A DNA stretch of 64,000 bases, from the NCBI RefSeq assembly GCF_000282455.1, contig NZ_AKJG01000054.1, positions 1-64,000 of the forward strand, written 5' to 3'. Below, piece after piece: positions 1-11,111 of the stretch. The notes beneath the pieces were generated by a model. It saw only the letters and a list, made by a program, of their open reading frames with translations. It did no database searches and was not told the DNA's origin. Numbering within the stretch: the stretch's first letter is position 1; each line of letters starts with the position of its first letter. Source of the stretch: Pseudomonas sp. GM74 (GTDB taxonomy: Bacteria; Pseudomonadota; Gammaproteobacteria; Pseudomonadales; Pseudomonadaceae). The position numbers were made by a program, and so were the translations under genes.

Positions 1-72
1 TAAGAGCGGAACCATAAGCCGCAGTTACCTGAATAACGGATATGCCCACGATCAAAAAGGCGCACAAACAAA

Positions 73-107
73 AACGGCCTCCTGCTATATAAAAAGCAGA
101 GGCCGTT
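73..107 (-). terminator. Rho-independent terminator of gltA
   Basis: The arms AACGGCCT-C-CTGCT and AGCAG-AGGCCGTT form a 13-bp stem with one bulged C around an 8-nt loop. Read on the minus strand it is followed by a run of T residues. It lies about 35 bp beyond the gltA stop codon, as expected for its terminator. Positions 1-72 show nothing else I can name. Confidence 0.85.
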
Positions 108-143
108 CCCGGTACAACTCAACACGCTACAGCAAGACAGATC

Positions 144-1433
144 TTACTTGCGGTCTTCCAGCTTGGTGATGTCACGCGACTCGTAGCCGGTGTACAACTG
201 GCGCGGACGGCCGATCTTGTACGGGCTGGAGAGCATTTCCTTCCAGTGGGAGATCCAGCCGACGGTCCGCGCCAGGGCGAAGATCACGGTGAACATACTG
301 GTTGGAATGCCGATCGCCTTGAGGATGATCCCCGAGTAGAAGTCGACGTTCGGGTACAGCGAGCGCTCGATGAAGTACGGGTCGGTCAGGGCGATCTCTT
401 CCAGGCGCATGGCCAGTTCGAGTTGCGGATCGTTCTGGATGCCCAGTTCCTTCAACACTTCGTCGCAGGTCTGCTTCATTACCGTGGCGCGCGGGTCGCG
501 GTTTTTGTAAACGCGGTGACCGAAGCCCATCAGTTTGAACGGATCGTTCTTGTCCTTGGCCTTGGCGATGAACTTGTCGATGTTCGAAACATCGCCGATT
601 TCATCGAGCATGGTCAGTACGGCTTCGTTGGCACCGCCATGGGCAGGGCCCCACAGTGCAGCGATGCCGGCGGCGATACAGGCGAACGGGTTGGCACCCG
701 AAGAACCGGCCAGGCGTACGGTGGAGGTCGAAGCGTTCTGCTCGTGGTCGGCATGGAGGATGAAGATCCGGTCCATGGCCTTGGCGAGTACCGGGCTGAT
801 CGGTTTGATCTCGCACGGGGTGTTGAACATCATGTGCAGGAAGTTTTCCGCGTACGACAGGTCGTTGCGCGGGTACATCATGGGTTGGCCCATGGAGTAC
901 TTGTAAACCATCGCGGCCAGGGTCGGCATCTTGGCAACCAGGCGGATCGCGGAGATTTCGCGATGCTGCGGGTTATTGATGTCCAGGGAGTCGTGGTAGA
1001 ACGCCGAGAGAGCGCCGACTACGCCGCACATGACGGCCATCGGGTGGGCGTCGCGACGGAAGCCGTTGAAGAAGGTCTTCAGCTGCTCGTGAACCATGGT
1101 GTGGTTCTTCACGGTGCCGACGAACTGGGCCTTCTGTTCTGCGGTCGGCAGTTCGCCGTTGAGCAGCAGATAGCAGGTTTCCAGATAGTCCGACTTTTCA
1201 GCCAGCTGTTCGATCGGGTAGCCGCGGTGCAGCAGAATGCCGTTGTCGCCGTCGATATAGGTGATCTTCGACTCGCACGAGGCGGTCGACATGAAGCCTG
1301 GGTCAAAGGTGAAACGGCCCGTGGCCGTCAGGCCCCGAACATCGATAACATCGGGACCAACGGTGCCGGTTAAAATGGGCAGCTCGACGGGGGCTGCGCC
1401 CTCGATGATCAACTGCGCTTTTTTGTCAGCCAT
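144..1433 (-). CDS. gltA: Citrate synthase (type II)
   Basis: Condenses acetyl-CoA with oxaloacetate to citrate, the entry step of the TCA cycle, in the cytoplasm. The 429-residue product has the length of the hexameric, NADH-sensitive Gram-negative enzymes. The catalytic triad is visible: His in LHADHEQN (near residue 230), His in [13 protein letters not shown] (near 307) and Asp in PNVDFYSG (near 364). The N-terminal 50 residues form the small beta domain typical of this class. The start is supported by AGGAGG eight bases upstream of the ATG. It is divergent from the sdh-suc operons, an arrangement conserved in Pseudomonas. Nothing looks unusual. Confidence 0.98.
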   Translation of the reverse strand: MADKKAQLIIEGAAPVELPILTGTVGPDVIDVRGLTATGRFTFDPGFMSTASCESKITYIDGDNGILLHRGYPIEQLAEKSDYLETCYLLLNGELPTAEQKAQFVGTVKNHTMVHEQLKTFFNGFRRDAHPMAVMCGVVGALSAFYHDSLDINNPQHREISAIRLVAKMPTLAAMVYKYSMGQPMMYPRNDLSYAENFLHMMFNTPCEIKPISPVLAKAMDRIFILHADHEQNASTSTVRLAGSSGANPFACIAAGIAALWGPAHGGANEAVLTMLDEIGDVSNIDKFIAKAKDKNDPFKLMGFGHRVYKNRDPRATVMKQTCDEVLKELGIQNDPQLELAMRLEEIALTDPYFIERSLYPNVDFYSGIILKAIGIPTSMFTVIFALARTVGWISHWKEMLSSPYKIGRPRQLYTGYESRDITKLEDRK

Positions 1434-1797
1434 GTGGCCTCCTATTTATGCTTGAAATCATCAGACAGACCCCCCACGCAGGGCCCGCACCACTATAGTG
1501 AGATAAATTCGAATGTCAATTTGCCTAAAGTCTTGCTCCAGAAGGCTTTAACCGGACTTTTTTCTCGAAATTGGCTGCCATTTACGCCTTTTATGCCAGT
1601 TGCGCAATCAGCTGTTTGGGTTAGGTGTTTGCGTTGTCATTAGTAGCCTAACTGTCTATACTCGGCCACCGACCGCCAAGGGCTTTTGGGCTTGCTTTCA
1701 TTGGGGGTCGCATCCCTGGGTGGTGGTTACCTGACCAGTGCACTCCCCAACAACTTTGCCCTGATTGTTAGGGGCTCTTCAGTGTGAAAAAAAAGCC
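1434..1797. promoter_or_regulatory. Divergent gltA / sdhC control region
   Basis: About 360 bp separate the two divergent genes, and both promoters must lie here. It is AT-richer than its surroundings, for example around 1500-1580. I cannot place -35/-10 boxes or operators with confidence. No protein-coding signal stands out. Confidence 0.5.
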
Positions 1798-2172
1798 GTG
1801 AAAAGCCAACGACCTGTAAACCTAGACCTAAGGACCATCAAACTCCCAGTCACTGCTTACACGTCCATCCTTCACCGAATTTCCGGTGTCATCCTCTTCG
1901 TGTGCCTTGCCATCATGCTTTACGCATTGGACAAGTCGCTGAGTTCCGAGGAAGGCTTCGGTCAGGTGAAAGCGTGTCTGACCAGTCCGCTAGCCAAGCT
2001 AGTGACATGGGGCATCCTGTCCGCTCTGCTTTATCACCTGGTAGCCGGTGTGCGCCATTTGATCATGGACATGGGCATCGGTGAGACGCTGGAAGGCGGC
2101 AAGCTGGGCTCGAAAATCGTTATCGCCGTTTCCGTGGTGGTAATCGTTCTGGCAGGAGTTTGGATATGGTAA
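1798..2172 (+). CDS. sdhC: Succinate dehydrogenase cytochrome b556 subunit
   Basis: One of the two membrane anchors of complex II; with SdhD it binds heme b and quinone. I take the in-frame GTG at 1798 as start, giving about 124 residues beginning (V)KSQRPVNLDLRTIKL, the usual length for this subunit. An upstream TTG at 1765 would add 11 residues of poor character. Three hydrophobic segments are visible. The signature SILHRISGV near the N-terminus and the heme-ligand His in ALLYHLVAGVRHLIMD fit Sdh_cyt. The end overlaps sdhD by 7 bp, so translation is probably coupled. The exact start is the main uncertainty. Confidence 0.93.
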   Translation: MKSQRPVNLDLRTIKLPVTAYTSILHRISGVILFVCLAIMLYALDKSLSSEEGFGQVKACLTSPLAKLVTWGILSALLYHLVAGVRHLIMDMGIGETLEGGKLGSKIVIAVSVVVIVLAGVWIW

Positions 2173-2534
2173 CTAACGTCACGAACCTGTCGCGTTCGGG
2201 CCTCTATGACTGGATGGCGCAACGTGTGTCTGCGGTCGTTCTCGCGGCTTACTTCATCTTCCTGATCGGATACATCGTGGCCAATCCTGGCCTCGAGTAC
2301 GCCCAGTGGCATGAACTGTTCGCCCACAACGGAATGCGTATTTTCAGCCTCCTGGCCCTCGTTGCCCTCGGCGCTCACGCCTGGGTCGGCATGTGGACCA
2401 TCGCGACCGACTACCTGACGCCAATGGCGTTCGGCAAGTCCGCGACCGCTATACGTTTCCTTTTCCAGGCGGTATGCGGCGTTGCGATGTTCGCTTACTT
2501 CGTCTGGGGCGTGCAGATTCTCTGGGGTATCTGA
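2166..2534 (+). CDS. sdhD: Succinate dehydrogenase membrane anchor subunit
   Basis: Second membrane anchor of succinate:quinone oxidoreductase, 122 residues with three transmembrane helices. The motif GLYDWMAQRVSAV near the N-terminus and GAHAWVGMWTIATDYL in the second helix are typical; the His in the latter is the expected heme ligand region. The ATG at 2166 overlaps the sdhC stop, and sdhA begins 4 bp after its own stop, so sdhCDA should be one translationally coupled unit. An alternative start two codons upstream (TTG, 2160) is possible but unlikely. Confidence 0.95.
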   Translation: MVTNVTNLSRSGLYDWMAQRVSAVVLAAYFIFLIGYIVANPGLEYAQWHELFAHNGMRIFSLLALVALGAHAWVGMWTIATDYLTPMAFGKSATAIRFLFQAVCGVAMFAYFVWGVQILWGI

Positions 2535-2537
2535 GTC

Positions 2538-4310
2538 ATGGCTAACATTCCAACGATTTCTTTCGACGCCATCATTATTGGTGGTGGCGGTGCCGGCATG
2601 CGCGCAGCGCTGCAACTGGCACAGGGCGGTCACAAGACTGCCGTGATCACCAAGGTTTTCCCGACCCGTTCGCACACCGTATCCGCCCAGGGCGGCATCA
2701 CCTGCGCGATCGCGTCCGCTGACCCGAACGATGACTGGCGCTGGCACATGTACGATACCGTCAAGGGTTCCGACTACATCGGTGACCAGGACGCTATCGA
2801 ATACATGTGTCAGGAAGGCCCGGCTGCCGTTTACGAGCTGGACCACATGGGTATGCCATTCTCGCGTACCGAGCAAGGTCGTATCTACCAGCGTCCATTC
2901 GGTGGTCAGTCCAAGGACTATGGTAAAGGCGGCCAGGCTGCGCGTACTTGCGCTGCGTCCGACCGTACCGGTCACGCTCTGCTGCACACCCTTTATCAGG
3001 GCAACCTGAAAGCCGGTACCGTGTTCCTGAACGAGTACTACGCTGTCGATCTGGTGAAGAACGGCGAAGGCGAGTTCGTCGGCGTGATCGCCATCTGCAT
3101 CGAAACCGGCGAAACCACCTACATCCGTGCCAAGGCCACTGTACTGGCTACCGGCGGTGCGGGTCGTATCTACGCATCGACCACCAACGCCCTGATCAAC
3201 ACCGGTGACGGCGTCGGCATGGCGCTGCGTGCCGGCGTGCCGGTGCAAGACATCGAAATGTGGCAGTTCCACCCGACCGGTATCGCCGGCGCCGGTGTGC
3301 TGGTTACAGAAGGTTGCCGTGGTGAAGGTGGATACCTGATCAACAAGCATGGCGAGCGTTTCATGGAGCGTTATGCTCCGAACGCCAAAGACCTTGCCGG
3401 TCGTGACGTTGTTGCCCGCTCGATGGTTAAGGAAATCATCGCCGGCAACGGTTGCGGTCCGAATGGCGACCACGTGATGCTCAAGCTCGACCACCTGGGC
3501 GAGGAAGTGCTGCACAGCCGCCTGCCAGGCATCTGCGAACTGTCGAAGACGTTTGCGCACGTTGACCCGGTTGTTGCTCCGGTTCCGGTTGTTCCGACTT
3601 GCCACTACATGATGGGCGGCGTTGCCACCAACATTCACGGTCAGGCGATCACCCAGGACGCTGATGGCGTCGATGCCATCATCCCGGGCCTGTTCGCAGT
3701 AGGCGAAGTGGCTTGCGTATCGGTTCACGGTGCCAACCGTCTGGGCGGCAACTCGCTGCTCGACCTGGTGGTATTCGGCCGCGCTGCCGGCTTGCACCTG
3801 GAAAAGGCACTGACCGACGGCATCGAATACGACGACGCTACCGAAGCCGATATCGAAGCTGCCCTGTCGCGCCTGAACGCTCTGAACAATCGTACCGAAG
3901 GCGAAGACGTGGCTACCCTGCGTCGCGAGCTGCAAAACTGCATGCAGAACTACTTCGGTGTATTCCGTACCGGCGAATACATGCAGAAGGGTATTGCCCA
4001 GCTGGCTGACCTGCGCAAGCGCATCGCCAACGTGAAGATCAACGATAAGTCGCAGGCGTTCAACACTGCGCGTATCGAAGCTCTGGAACTGCAGAATCTG
4101 CTGGAAGTGGCCGAAGCCACCGCCATCGCTGCAGAAGTACGTAAAGAGTCCCGTGGTGCTCACGCCCGTGAAGACTTCGAAGATCGTGACGACGAAAACT
4201 GGCTGTGCCACACCCTGTACTTCCCGGGTGACAAGCGCGTGACCAAGCGTGCCGTGAACTTCTCGCCGAAGACTGTTCCGACTTTTGAACCTAAGATTCG
4301 GACTTATTAA
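2538..4310 (+). CDS. sdhA: Succinate dehydrogenase flavoprotein subunit
   Basis: Catalytic subunit of complex II; oxidises succinate to fumarate with covalently bound FAD at the cytoplasmic face of the inner membrane. The 590 residues match the family. The dinucleotide-binding motif [12 protein letters not shown] is at residues 13-24, and the FAD-attachment His lies in [11 protein letters not shown] near residue 45. The substrate-site segment HPTGIAGAG and the C-terminal Arg-rich capping region are present. It follows sdhD by 3 bp, and sdhB begins 11 bp downstream, so it is the third gene of sdhCDAB. Confidence 0.98.
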   Translation: MANIPTISFDAIIIGGGGAGMRAALQLAQGGHKTAVITKVFPTRSHTVSAQGGITCAIASADPNDDWRWHMYDTVKGSDYIGDQDAIEYMCQEGPAAVYELDHMGMPFSRTEQGRIYQRPFGGQSKDYGKGGQAARTCAASDRTGHALLHTLYQGNLKAGTVFLNEYYAVDLVKNGEGEFVGVIAICIETGETTYIRAKATVLATGGAGRIYASTTNALINTGDGVGMALRAGVPVQDIEMWQFHPTGIAGAGVLVTEGCRGEGGYLINKHGERFMERYAPNAKDLAGRDVVARSMVKEIIAGNGCGPNGDHVMLKLDHLGEEVLHSRLPGICELSKTFAHVDPVVAPVPVVPTCHYMMGGVATNIHGQAITQDADGVDAIIPGLFAVGEVACVSVHGANRLGGNSLLDLVVFGRAAGLHLEKALTDGIEYDDATEADIEAALSRLNALNNRTEGEDVATLRRELQNCMQNYFGVFRTGEYMQKGIAQLADLRKRIANVKINDKSQAFNTARIEALELQNLLEVAEATAIAAEVRKESRGAHAREDFEDRDDENWLCHTLYFPGDKRVTKRAVNFSPKTVPTFEPKIRTY

Positions 4311-4321
4311 GGGTGGCCGCC

Positions 4322-5026
4322 ATGTTGCAAGTCAGCGTTTATCGTTACAACCCTGATCAGGACGCCGCGCCGTTCATGCAGGAATTCCAGGTCGATACCG
4401 GTGGTAAAGACCTGATGGTGCTGGACGTGCTGGCCCTGATCAAAGAGCAGGACGAGGGTTTCTCCTATCGTCGCTCTTGCCGTGAAGGTGTTTGCGGTTC
4501 CGACGGCATGAACATCAACGGCAAAAACGGCCTGGCGTGCATCACGCCGCTGTCTGCTGTCGTAAAAGGTAACAAGTTGATCGTTCGTCCTCTGCCAGGT
4601 TTGCCGGTTATCCGTGACCTGGTCGTCGATATGAGCATCTTCTACAAGCAATACGAAAAGGTTAAGCCATACCTGCAGAACGACACGCCGGCTCCGGCCA
4701 TCGAGCGTCTGCAGTCCCCTGAAGAGCGTGAAAAGCTGGACGGTCTGTACGAGTGCATCCTGTGCGCCTGCTGCTCGACCTCTTGCCCGTCCTTCTGGTG
4801 GAACCCGGACAAGTTCCTGGGTCCGGCTGCCCTGCTGCAAGCGTACCGCTTCCTGGCAGACAGCCGTGACACCAAGACGTCCGAGCGTCTGGCTTCGCTG
4901 GATGACCCGTTCAGCGTATTCCGCTGCCGCGGGATCATGAACTGCGTCAGCGTATGTCCGAAAGGCCTGAACCCGACTAAGGCCATCGGTCACATCCGTA
5001 ACATGCTGCTTTCCAGCGGCGTGTGA
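4322..5026 (+). CDS. sdhB: Succinate dehydrogenase iron-sulfur subunit
   Basis: Carries electrons from SdhA FAD to quinone through three Fe-S clusters. The 234-residue product has the 2Fe-2S ligands in CREGVCGSDG and the downstream LAC. The 4Fe-4S and 3Fe-4S ligands are in CILCACCSTSCP and CRGIMNCVSVCPKGL. I chose the ATG at 4322 because AAGGGTGG lies at proper distance and homologues begin MLQVSVYRYNP. A GTG at 4313 would add three residues. It ends the sdhCDAB unit; hairpins follow in the gap before sucA. Confidence 0.97.
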   Translation: MLQVSVYRYNPDQDAAPFMQEFQVDTGGKDLMVLDVLALIKEQDEGFSYRRSCREGVCGSDGMNINGKNGLACITPLSAVVKGNKLIVRPLPGLPVIRDLVVDMSIFYKQYEKVKPYLQNDTPAPAIERLQSPEEREKLDGLYECILCACCSTSCPSFWWNPDKFLGPAALLQAYRFLADSRDTKTSERLASLDDPFSVFRCRGIMNCVSVCPKGLNPTKAIGHIRNMLLSSGV

Positions 5027-5058
5027 TTCAGCTGCTGTACCCGCTGTACCCGTAGATG

Positions 5059-5131
5059 CTACGGCGCAGGCTTCAACCGGCGCCGTAGTTTTAACCTGAG
5101 CAGCAGCTTAAAAGGCTGCGGCTCTTATTTT
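5059..5131 (+). terminator. Two consecutive hairpins after sdhB
   Basis: The first hairpin pairs CTACGGCGC (5059-5067) with GCGCCGTAG (5080-5088) and runs into TTTTAA. The second pairs GAGCAGCAGC (5098-5107) with GCTGCGGCTC (5115-5124), with one mismatch, and runs into TTATTTT. They sit directly behind sdhB and probably stop or attenuate transcription into sucA. Partial read-through to sucAB is an inference. Confidence 0.65.
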
Positions 5132-5155
5132 GAAGAAATGAGACAAGCAGGGGCA

Positions 5156-5279
5156 TCCGGGCTGGTACCCGGACTATCAGTGTGATCCTAGTGGCTTGTT
5201 TTGGTCGCTGCATTCGGACTTCTGCAAGTTTGCTCGGTGTCGACACCGATGGTGTTCCCCTAACCGAGGGTGACCAAGC
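5156..5279 (+). ncRNA. Structured 5' leader of sucA (sucA-II-like candidate)
   Basis: The leader holds a TCCGGG/CCCGGA hairpin (5156-5173). Around 5233-5268 there are competing pairings: the palindrome GGTGTCGACACC, ACACC-GAT-GGTGT, and CTCGG with CCGAG. The last of these covers bases next to the sucA ribosome-binding site (GAGGGTGA). I recall structured RNAs described upstream of sucA in Pseudomonadales under the name sucA-II. I cannot run the covariance model, so the family assignment is inference. Confidence 0.45.
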
Positions 5280-8111
5280 ATGCAAGAAAGCGTGATGCAG
5301 CGCATGTGGAACAGTGCCTACCTATCCGGTAGTAACGCTGCCTATGTGGAAGAGCTTTACGAGCTCTACCTGCACGACCCTAACGCTGTGCCAGAAGAGT
5401 GGCGCACCTACTTCCAGAAGTTGCCTGCTGACGGCAACTCTGCCACCGATGTTTCGCACTCCACAATTCGCGATCATTTCGTCTTGCTGGCAAAGAACCA
5501 GCGCCGCGCCCAACCGGTTTCCGCCGGCAGCGTGAGCAGTGAGCACGAGAAGAAGCAAGTTGAAGTGCTGCGATTGATCCAGGCCTACCGTATGCGTGGC
5601 CACCAGGCAGCCCAGCTTGACCCGCTGGGGCTGTGGCAGCGTCCTGCACCTGCAGACCTGTCGATCAATCATTACGGCTTGACCAATGCCGATCTTGATA
5701 CGACCTTCCGTGCCGGCGACCTGTTCATCGGCAAAGAGGAAGCGAGCCTACGCGAAATTCACGAAGCGTTGCAGCAGACATATTGCCGCACCATCGGCGC
5801 TGAGTTCACGCACATCACCGATTCCGAGCAGCGCCAGTGGTTCCAGCAGCGACTGGAAAGCGTGCGCGGTCGTCCGACGTACTCCGCCGACATCAAGAGC
5901 CACTTGCTTGAGCGCGTGACCGCCGGCGAAGGCCTGGAAAAATACCTGGGCACCAAATACCCGGGTACCAAGCGTTTCGGTCTGGAAGGCGGCGAAAGCC
6001 TGATTCCGATGCTCGACGAGCTGATCCAGCGTTCCGGTTCCTATGGCACCAAGGAAATCGTCATCGGCATGGCCCACCGTGGCCGTCTGAACGTGCTGGT
6101 CAACACCTTCGGCAAGAACCCGCGCGAGCTGTTCGACGAGTTTGAAGGCAAGAAGAAGGTCGAGCTGGGTTCCGGTGACGTGAAATACCACCAGGGCTTC
6201 TCGTCCAACGTGATGACTTCCGGCGGTGAAGTTCACCTGGCCATGGCGTTCAACCCGTCCCACCTGGAAATCGTTTCCCCGGTGGTCGAGGGTTCGGTTC
6301 GCGCCCGTCAGGACCGTCGTAACGATCAGACCGGTGAGAAGGTTCTGCCGATCTCCATCCACGGTGACGCTGCGTTCGCAGGTCAGGGCGTGGTCATGGA
6401 AACCTTCCAGATGTCGCAGACCCGCGGTTTCAAGACCGGCGGTACCGTGCACATCGTGATCAACAACCAGGTCGGTTTCACCATCAGCAACCCGCTGGAC
6501 TCGCGCTCCACCGAGTACGCGACCGACGTTGCGAAAATGATCCAGGCGCCGATCCTCCATGTGAATGGTGATGATCCGGAAGCCGTATTGTTCGTGACCC
6601 AGCTGGCCATCGACTACCGCATGCAGTTCAAGCGTGACGTGGTGATCGACCTGGTCTGCTACCGTCGTCGCGGCCACAACGAGGCCGACGAGCCAAGCGG
6701 CACCCAGCCACTGATGTATCAGCAGATCACCAAGCAGCGCACCACCCGTGAACTGTATGCCGATCGTCTGACCCAGGGCGGTGTGCTGGACGCAGAGCGT
6801 GTTCAGGCGAAAGTCGACGAATACCGCAACGCGCTGGACAACGGTCTGCACGTGGTGAAAAGCCTGGTCAAAGAGCCGAACAAAGAGTTGTTCGTGGACT
6901 GGCGTCCGTATCTGGGCCACGCCTGGACCGCGCGTCACGACACTCGCTTCGACCTCAAGACCTTGCAGGAACTGTCCGCCAAGCTGCTGGAAATTCCGGA
7001 AGGCTTCGTGGTTCAGCGCCAGGTTGCCAAGATCTACGAAGACCGCCAGAAGATGCAAGCCGGCGGCCTGCCGATCAACTGGGGTTACGCCGAAACCATG
7101 GCGTACGCGACCCTGGCGTTCGAAGGTCATCCGATTCGCATGACTGGCCAGGACATCGGCCGCGGTACGTTCTCGCACCGCCATGCTGTCCTGCACAACC
7201 AGAAGGACGCGGGCACCTACATCCCGCTGCAGAACCTGTACGACGGTCAGCCGCGTTTCGACCTGTACGACTCGTTCCTGTCCGAAGAAGCGGTACTGGC
7301 GTTCGAGTACGGTTACTCGACCACCACGCCGAACGCCCTGGTTATCTGGGAAGCCCAGTTCGGCGACTTCGCCAACGGCGCCCAGGTAGTTATCGACCAG
7401 TTCATCACCAGTGGCGAGCACAAGTGGGGCCGCCTGTGCGGTCTGACCATGCTGCTGCCGCACGGTTATGAAGGTCAGGGCCCGGAGCACTCCTCGGCTC
7501 GTCTGGAGCGTTACCTGCAATTGTGCGCCGAGCACAACATCCAGGTGTGCATGCCGACGACGCCGGCTCAGATCTACCACTTGCTGCGCCGTCAGGTGAT
7601 TCGTCCGCTGCGCAAGCCACTGGTAGTCCTGACTCCGAAGTCGTTGCTGCGCCACAAGCTGGCCATCTCGACGCTGGAAGATCTGGCCGAAGGTTCGTTC
7701 CAGACCGTTATCCCGGAAATCGATGCCCAAGACCCGAAAAAGGTCGAGCGCGTTGTTCTGTGTAGCGGCAAGGTCTACTACGACCTGCTGGAAAAACGCC
7801 GTGCCGAAGGTCGTGACGACATCGCTGTCGTGCGTATCGAGCAGCTGTACCCATTCCCTGAGGACGACTTGAAAGAAGTCCTGGCGCCTTACACCAACGT
7901 CAAGCATGCCGTCTGGTGTCAGGAAGAGCCGATGAACCAGGGTGCGTGGTACTGCAGCCAACACCACATGCGTCGCAGCATCAGCAACCTCAACAAGTCT
8001 CTCGTACTCGAGTACGCGGGCCGTGAGGCTTCTGCTGCACCAGCATGCGGTTACGCATCGATGCACGCCGAACAGCAGGAAAAACTGCTGCAAGACGCCT
8101 TTACTGTTTAA
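5280..8111 (+). CDS. sucA: 2-oxoglutarate dehydrogenase E1 component
   Basis: Thiamine-diphosphate-dependent decarboxylase of the 2-oxoglutarate dehydrogenase complex; it decarboxylates 2-oxoglutarate and reductively succinylates the lipoyl group of SucB. The 943 residues match the homodimeric E1o family. Visible parts are the N-terminal 2-OGDH segment (MWNSAYLSGSNAAYVEELYE), the E1 dehydrogenase domain with GDAAFAGQG and NNQVGFT for ThDP/Mg binding (about residues 360-400), the transketolase pyrimidine domain from about 590, and the E1 C-terminal domain. The start has GAGGGTGA just upstream. sucB follows 42 bp downstream. Confidence 0.98.
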   Translation: MQESVMQRMWNSAYLSGSNAAYVEELYELYLHDPNAVPEEWRTYFQKLPADGNSATDVSHSTIRDHFVLLAKNQRRAQPVSAGSVSSEHEKKQVEVLRLIQAYRMRGHQAAQLDPLGLWQRPAPADLSINHYGLTNADLDTTFRAGDLFIGKEEASLREIHEALQQTYCRTIGAEFTHITDSEQRQWFQQRLESVRGRPTYSADIKSHLLERVTAGEGLEKYLGTKYPGTKRFGLEGGESLIPMLDELIQRSGSYGTKEIVIGMAHRGRLNVLVNTFGKNPRELFDEFEGKKKVELGSGDVKYHQGFSSNVMTSGGEVHLAMAFNPSHLEIVSPVVEGSVRARQDRRNDQTGEKVLPISIHGDAAFAGQGVVMETFQMSQTRGFKTGGTVHIVINNQVGFTISNPLDSRSTEYATDVAKMIQAPILHVNGDDPEAVLFVTQLAIDYRMQFKRDVVIDLVCYRRRGHNEADEPSGTQPLMYQQITKQRTTRELYADRLTQGGVLDAERVQAKVDEYRNALDNGLHVVKSLVKEPNKELFVDWRPYLGHAWTARHDTRFDLKTLQELSAKLLEIPEGFVVQRQVAKIYEDRQKMQAGGLPINWGYAETMAYATLAFEGHPIRMTGQDIGRGTFSHRHAVLHNQKDAGTYIPLQNLYDGQPRFDLYDSFLSEEAVLAFEYGYSTTTPNALVIWEAQFGDFANGAQVVIDQFITSGEHKWGRLCGLTMLLPHGYEGQGPEHSSARLERYLQLCAEHNIQVCMPTTPAQIYHLLRRQVIRPLRKPLVVLTPKSLLRHKLAISTLEDLAEGSFQTVIPEIDAQDPKKVERVVLCSGKVYYDLLEKRRAEGRDDIAVVRIEQLYPFPEDDLKEVLAPYTNVKHAVWCQEEPMNQGAWYCSQHHMRRSISNLNKSLVLEYAGREASAAPACGYASMHAEQQEKLLQDAFTV

Positions 8112-8153
8112 CGCCTTCGCGCACCTGAAACCGAATTTAAGGAACCACAGACA

Positions 8154-9371
8154 ATGGCTATCGAGATCAAAGCCCCCACTTTCCCGGAATCGGTTGCCGA
8201 TGGCACCGTTGCCACCTGGCACAAGCAACCGGGCGACGCGGTCAAGCGCGACGAGCTGATCGTCGACATCGAAACCGACAAAGTCGTGCTGGAAGTGCTG
8301 GCTACCGCTGACGGCGTGCTGGGCGCTATCGTCAAGAACGAAGGCGAAACCGTTCTGTCCGACGAAGTCCTGGGCTCCATCGTTGAAGGCGGCGCTGCTG
8401 CCGCTGCTCCAGCCGCTGCTGCTCCGGCCGCTGCTGCCGCTGCTCCAGCTGCCGGCGCTGACGAAGACGCTATCGCAGCTCCAGCTGCTCGCAAGCTGGC
8501 CGAAGAAAACGGCATCAACCTGGCTTCCGTCAAAGGCACCGGCAAAGATGGTCGTGTAACCAAGGAAGACGTGGTTGCCGCTGTCGAAGCCAAGAAAGCT
8601 GCTCCTGCTGCCGCACCTGCCAAGGCTGCTGCTCCGGCTGCCGCTGCTCCTGTGTTTGCCGCTGGCGATCGCATCGAGAAGCGCGTACCGATGACCCGCG
8701 TACGCGCCACCGTGGCCAAGCGTCTGGTTGAAGCTCAATCGAACATGGCGATGCTGACCACTTTCAACGAAGTCGACATGACCGAAGTCATGGCACTGCG
8801 TTCGAAGTACAAGGACCTGTTCGAGAAGTCCCACAACGGCGTGCGCCTGGGCTTCATGTCGTTCTTCGTGAAAGCGGCCACCGAAGCGCTGAAACGCTTC
8901 CCGGCTGTCAACGCGTCGATCGACGGCGGCGACATCGTTTACCACGGCTACGCTGACGTCGGCGTTGCAGTTTCCAGCGATCGCGGCCTGGTTGTGCCGG
9001 TCCTGCGTAACGCCGAACTGATGAGCCTGGCTGAAATCGAAGGCGGCATCGCCACCTTCGGCAAGAAAGCCCGCGACGGCAAACTGTCGATGGACGAAAT
9101 GACCGGTGGTACTTTCACCATCACCAACGGTGGTACTTTCGGTTCGATGATGTCGACCCCGATCGTCAACCCGCCACAAGCAGCCATCCTGGGCATGCAC
9201 AACATCATCCAGCGTCCGATGGCCATCAACGGTCAGGTCGTTATCCGTCCGATGATGTACCTGGCACTGTCCTACGATCACCGTCTGATCGATGGCAAAG
9301 AAGCTGTGACCTTCCTGGTGACCATCAAGAACCTGCTGGAAGATCCGGCTCGTCTGTTGCTGGATATCTAA
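8154..9371 (+). CDS. sucB: 2-oxoglutarate dehydrogenase E2 (dihydrolipoyl succinyltransferase)
   Basis: Core acyltransferase that passes succinyl from lipoate to CoA. The 405 residues comprise a lipoyl domain (1-75) with the lipoylated Lys43 in IETDKVV, an Ala/Pro linker (about 82-104), an E1/E3-binding domain (about 106-145), a second Ala/Pro linker and the catalytic domain. The catalytic His lies in [12 protein letters not shown] near the C-terminus. The linkers are coded by repetitive GCT/GCC/CCA codons. It sits between sucA and lpdG. The downstream gap carries a repeat, so lpdG may have partly separate expression. Confidence 0.98.
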   Translation: MAIEIKAPTFPESVADGTVATWHKQPGDAVKRDELIVDIETDKVVLEVLATADGVLGAIVKNEGETVLSDEVLGSIVEGGAAAAAPAAAAPAAAAAAPAAGADEDAIAAPAARKLAEENGINLASVKGTGKDGRVTKEDVVAAVEAKKAAPAAAPAKAAAPAAAAPVFAAGDRIEKRVPMTRVRATVAKRLVEAQSNMAMLTTFNEVDMTEVMALRSKYKDLFEKSHNGVRLGFMSFFVKAATEALKRFPAVNASIDGGDIVYHGYADVGVAVSSDRGLVVPVLRNAELMSLAEIEGGIATFGKKARDGKLSMDEMTGGTFTITNGGTFGSMMSTPIVNPPQAAILGMHNIIQRPMAINGQVVIRPMMYLALSYDHRLIDGKEAVTFLVTIKNLLEDPARLLLDI

Positions 9372-9374
9372 AAA

Positions 9375-10913
<1,539 letters not shown>

Positions 10914-10949
10914 GACATAATAAGAAACCACGGCGGTTTGGCCCGTCGT

Positions 10950-11077
10950 GAGCCTTGCATGCAAGACTCACCGCGGAATATCCGCTGGACGCAGTCTTGC
11001 ATAGCTGCACCGGGTATCCGGAAAGGCTATGCAAGCAGCAGTCACAGGTGGTGCGGCACTTGAATGAGTGCAGCACC
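10950..11077 (+). ncRNA. Structured leader upstream of sucC (sucC RNA candidate)
   Basis: Three hairpins can form. The first pairs GCAAGACT (10961-10968) with AGTCTTGC (10993-11000), capped by GCGGA-ATA-TCCGC. The second pairs CTTGCATAGC (10996-11005) with GCTATGCAAG (11026-11035), capped by CCGG-GTAT-CCGG. The third pairs GGTGCGGCACT (11050-11060) with AGTGCAGCACC (11067-11077), with one internal mismatch. The first two share CTTGC and exclude each other; the palindrome CTTGCATGCAAG (10954-10965) adds another option. I recall a Pseudomonas sucC RNA motif; identity with it is inference. Confidence 0.6.
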
Positions 11078-11111
11078 GAATGCGCAGTACCTAACGAAGA
11101 CGGTAATAAGC

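Noticed and set aside
2034..4211. 725-codon antisense frame over sdhA
   Set aside because: Mirror of sdhD-sdhA codons without any recognisable domain.
10914..11111. tRNA-like cloverleaf in the sucC leader
   Set aside because: Stem lengths and loops do not fit a tRNA, and no TTC-loop or CCA end is present.
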